From positions 1-8,759 of the forward strand of contig JAUIKB010000183.1 of NCBI GenBank assembly GCA_030430975.1: a stretch of 8,759 nt of DNA. The letters are read 5' to 3'. This stretch comes from Polyangia bacterium (GTDB lineage Bacteria > Myxococcota_A > Polyangia > Polyangiales > Polyangiaceae). A program made the translations under genes and the position numbers. Shown here piece after piece: positions 6,726-8,759 of the stretch (positions within the stretch are counted from its first letter, which is position 1; every line of letters begins with the position of its first letter). The notes beneath the pieces were generated by a model, which had not been told where the DNA came from, did no database searches, and saw only the letters and a program-made list of their open reading frames with translations.

Positions 6726-7825
6726 AAGCGGTTTCGAAAAGGCGCCCGGCAGACTACGTCGAACCACGGCTGTCGGACGCCCGCATCGAGCGGATGTGGT
6801 CGGGCATCCGGTCCGGCAAACCTGCGGCGTCGCACAGGTCGCGCTGGTGGCTCGTCGCGGTGGCCGCCCTTCTGATCGGCTGTGTCGCGATACTGGTCGC
6901 GCAGCCGTGGAGCACACAGCCCGAATCGGCGCTCGCGCGTGCCGAGCCAGCTAGCAAGCGTAGCGACGTGTGGCTGGCTACGGGGATCTCGGGCAAGACC
7001 CATCGGTTCGCTGACGGAAGTCAGGTCGATCTCGCGCCGGCTACGCAAGTGCGGGTCGACCACGCCGGCACAAAAGACATCCAGCTCCGCCTGGAGCGCG
7101 GTCGAATCAACGTGCGGGTGCCGGCCGTGGCTGGGCGGCAGGTCGTCGTTGCGGCGGGACCGGCTGAAATGTTGACCGATGCCGGACACCTTGAAGTCGA
7201 ACTTGAAATGAGACCGGACAGCGGTCCCTCACTGCGCGTCGCGGTAGAGGCGGGACGCGTAGACGTGCGCTCCGCGGACGGCGGGCAGCACCTCGCCGCA
7301 CTCGGGTCCGGCCAAACCTGGACCAACGCGAAGCTATCCGACGACGTACCGGTGCAAAAGACGCCGGGCCCCGCGACGGTCGCGACCGCACCTAGCGCGC
7401 CGAGCGCCACGGTGCCGGCCGTACCGGTACCGGCTCCAAGCGCGAACGCTTCGAAGCCGGCGGAGCTACTCGCGGCCGCGCAGCGCCACAGGCGATCGGG
7501 CGACCCGGCCGCAGCAGCCGACGCGTACGAACGTCTGCGTCGAGAACACCCCAGCGACGCTCGCGCTGGTCTGGCAGCGTTCGAACTGGCGCGTATCCGG
7601 CTGGATCAATTGGGCGACGCTCGCGGCGCTCTGCGCGCTTTCGATGCGGCACTGGCATCGGGTAAGGGCGGCTTCTTCGTCGAGGACGCAGCCGCGGGTC
7701 GGGTCCGAGCGCTGTCGAAGCTCGGGGACATGTCGCGCTGCGAGAAAGCGCGTAAGGCGTTCTTGAAGGCTCATGCGAAAAGCCCGCACACGGCCGCCGT
7801 ACGCGGACTCTGCAAGCCTCGATGA
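6722..7825 (+). CDS. Membrane FecR-domain protein with TPR-like tail, putative anti-sigma factor
   Basis: A 367-residue single-pass protein. Residues 1-41 are a short basic cytoplasmic segment (SDARIERMWSGIR at 18-30). Residues 42-60 are one membrane helix after SHRSR. Residues about 83-200 form a FecR-type periplasmic domain, with HRFADGSQVDLAPATQVRV (94-112), LRLERGRINVRV (122-133) and VAVEAGRVDV (173-182). A Pro/Ala-rich linker (about 205-245) leads to two or three helical hairpins resembling TPRs (about 246-365), which usually bind proteins. There is no zinc-binding anti-sigma HxxxCxxC motif. By FecR analogy the short N-terminal part would contact the sigma factor and the periplasmic part would sense a signal; this is inference. 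It overlaps the genes on both sides by 4 bp (ATGA), which strongly suggests one transcript and a shared pathway. Confidence 0.88.
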   Translation: MKAVSKRRPADYVEPRLSDARIERMWSGIRSGKPAASHRSRWWLVAVAALLIGCVAILVAQPWSTQPESALARAEPASKRSDVWLATGISGKTHRFADGSQVDLAPATQVRVDHAGTKDIQLRLERGRINVRVPAVAGRQVVVAAGPAEMLTDAGHLEVELEMRPDSGPSLRVAVEAGRVDVRSADGGQHLAALGSGQTWTNAKLSDDVPVQKTPGPATVATAPSAPSATVPAVPVPAPSANASKPAELLAAAQRHRRSGDPAAAADAYERLRREHPSDARAGLAAFELARIRLDQLGDARGALRAFDAALASGKGGFFVEDAAAGRVRALSKLGDMSRCEKARKAFLKAHAKSPHTAAVRGLCKPR

Positions 7826-8759
7826 TCCGACGAACGTCTGCTGTGACTATCGCTGTCGCTGCCTTCGCGGCGCTCGCGTTGATGACGATGGCACGCGGCA
7901 CGCGAGCAGCCGACGCGTGCGCGCCATCCCGGCGGCCGGTCGTGGTACTCACGGCACGCGTCAAGCCCCCGGACCAAGTCGTTGCCGATGCCTTGCGGGA
8001 TCATCTCCGCACACAACTAGAGAACCGCGGGATCGATCTGTGCGTCGGCTCCGCGGGAAGCCGAACGCCGATCGCCCAAGTGCTGCTGGTCGTCGATCGA
8101 CCGGCTGACGGCAAGGTCACCGCGACCGTACGAATCGGTGACGCGATTACGGACAAGCGCGTCGAGCGCACGATGAGTCTGGCAGGCATGCCTCCGGACG
8201 CGCGCGCGCTGGCCGTCTCGTCTTCGGCGGACGAGCTGTTGCGTGCAACCTGGGCCGAGCTCGTGATCTCCGATGCTCCGAAGCCCAAACTGAAACCGCC
8301 CACGGAGGTCATGACGGCCGTTGTCGACTCGATCGATCTGCCCGCGCCGAAGCCGAGCCCTAGCGTGCTTCAATTGGGTGTCGCGGGCGGCGCGGGACTG
8401 TCCAACGACATGCTCAGCGTCGGCCCGGAGATCTGGGCTGGCTATTTCTTCCATGCGCACGTTGGCGCGCTCGTGCGGCTTCAGCTCGGATTCACACCGA
8501 CGCGAGACTCGGAAAACGGGTCCGTCGGCGCGTCGAGCCAAGGCGCTCACGGCGGGCTGGTGCTGACGTTCAACCCCGTCACTGACCCGGCGGGTCTCGG
8601 CGTGGATGCCGGTGCGGGCGTGCGACGGGTAGCCTATTCGGCAACCGCCGATGTGGGCGCCGTCGAAGCGTCCACCGCCGACTGGACGGTGGAGGCCGCA
8701 GCGGGGCCCCGAGCCTGGCTGGCGGCCGGACCCGTACTGGTGACCCTAGGCGCTGAGCT
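7822..8759 (+). CDS. Secreted protein with probable outer-membrane beta-barrel (3' end outside window)
   Basis: The start ATG overlaps the stop of the FecR-domain gene (ATGA). The frame stays open to the right edge for 312 whole codons plus 2 bases. Residues 1-29 look like a signal peptide (MIRR, hydrophobic core, then RGTRA). Residues about 37-150 form a mixed alpha/beta periplasmic domain of unknown family, with strands VVVLTARV and QVLLVVDR and helix ADELLRATWAEL (136-147). A Pro/Lys linker (about 151-180) leads to amphipathic, Gly-rich alternating strands (from 182: LQLGVAGGAGLS, then GALVRLQLGFTP, GGLVLTF, VDAGAGVRRVAY), as in outer-membrane barrels. No strong ribosome site precedes it, so translation probably depends on coupling. 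It may be the sensor or the effector of the sigma/FecR pair. The function is not recognised. Confidence 0.82.
   Translation, partial: MIRRTSAVTIAVAAFAALALMTMARGTRAADACAPSRRPVVVLTARVKPPDQVVADALRDHLRTQLENRGIDLCVGSAGSRTPIAQVLLVVDRPADGKVTATVRIGDAITDKRVERTMSLAGMPPDARALAVSSSADELLRATWAELVISDAPKPKLKPPTEVMTAVVDSIDLPAPKPSPSVLQLGVAGGAGLSNDMLSVGPEIWAGYFFHAHVGALVRLQLGFTPTRDSENGSVGASSQGAHGGLVLTFNPVTDPAGLGVDAGAGVRRVAYSATADVGAVEASTADWTVEAAAGPRAWLAAGPVLVTLGAE

Noticed and set aside
7392..7964. A 190-residue minus-strand open frame over the end of the FecR-domain gene
   Set aside because: It is Arg/Pro-rich shadow coding with no motif. The plus strand has the TPR-like region and the ATGA junction to the next gene here.

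Overview
The window is GC-rich DNA with strong G/C preference at codon third positions. Long, glycine- and serine-rich linkers follow lipoprotein or sorting-type signals, and there is an ECF sigma factor operon with a FecR/TPR partner. Together these suggest a myxobacterium (Myxococcota, probably Polyangia-like). This is inferred from protein style; no rRNA or other marker gene is present. There is no tRNA, insertion sequence or CRISPR array in view.

Layout. Positions 1-183 may hold the 3' end of a plus-strand gene that I do not recognise. It converges on a very large minus-strand gene (335-4306) for a secreted 1323-residue adhesin-like protein. That protein has a signal peptide, a DUF7948-type N-terminal domain, about seven SBBP-type beta-propeller blades, two DUF11 repeats, and a last beta domain with a perfect dockerin-like calcium loop. 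The last domain appears to be split by an in-frame insert of about 130 residues, made of a membrane hairpin with a lipobox-like cysteine and a Gly/Ser linker. Upstream of it, also on the minus strand, lies a lipoprotein gene (4601-5908). Its product has an 18-bp-repeat-encoded linker, an EGF-like six-cysteine module, a CAP (SCP/PR-1) domain and a C-terminal beta domain.

A 235-bp divergent region with an 11-bp interrupted inverted repeat separates the lipoprotein gene from a plus-strand operon. The operon encodes an ECF sigma factor (6144-6725), a single-pass FecR-domain protein with a TPR-like tail (6722-7825), and a secreted protein that looks like an outer-membrane beta-barrel (7822 to beyond the right edge). 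Both junctions are 4-bp ATGA overlaps, so the three products are probably made together. By analogy with FecI/FecR, the membrane protein would control the sigma factor in response to an envelope signal, with the third protein as a possible sensor or output. Whether the sigma factor also drives the divergent surface-protein genes cannot be told from sequence alone.

The items most worth a second look are the split C-terminal domain of the giant surface protein and the three-gene ATGA-coupled signalling cassette.
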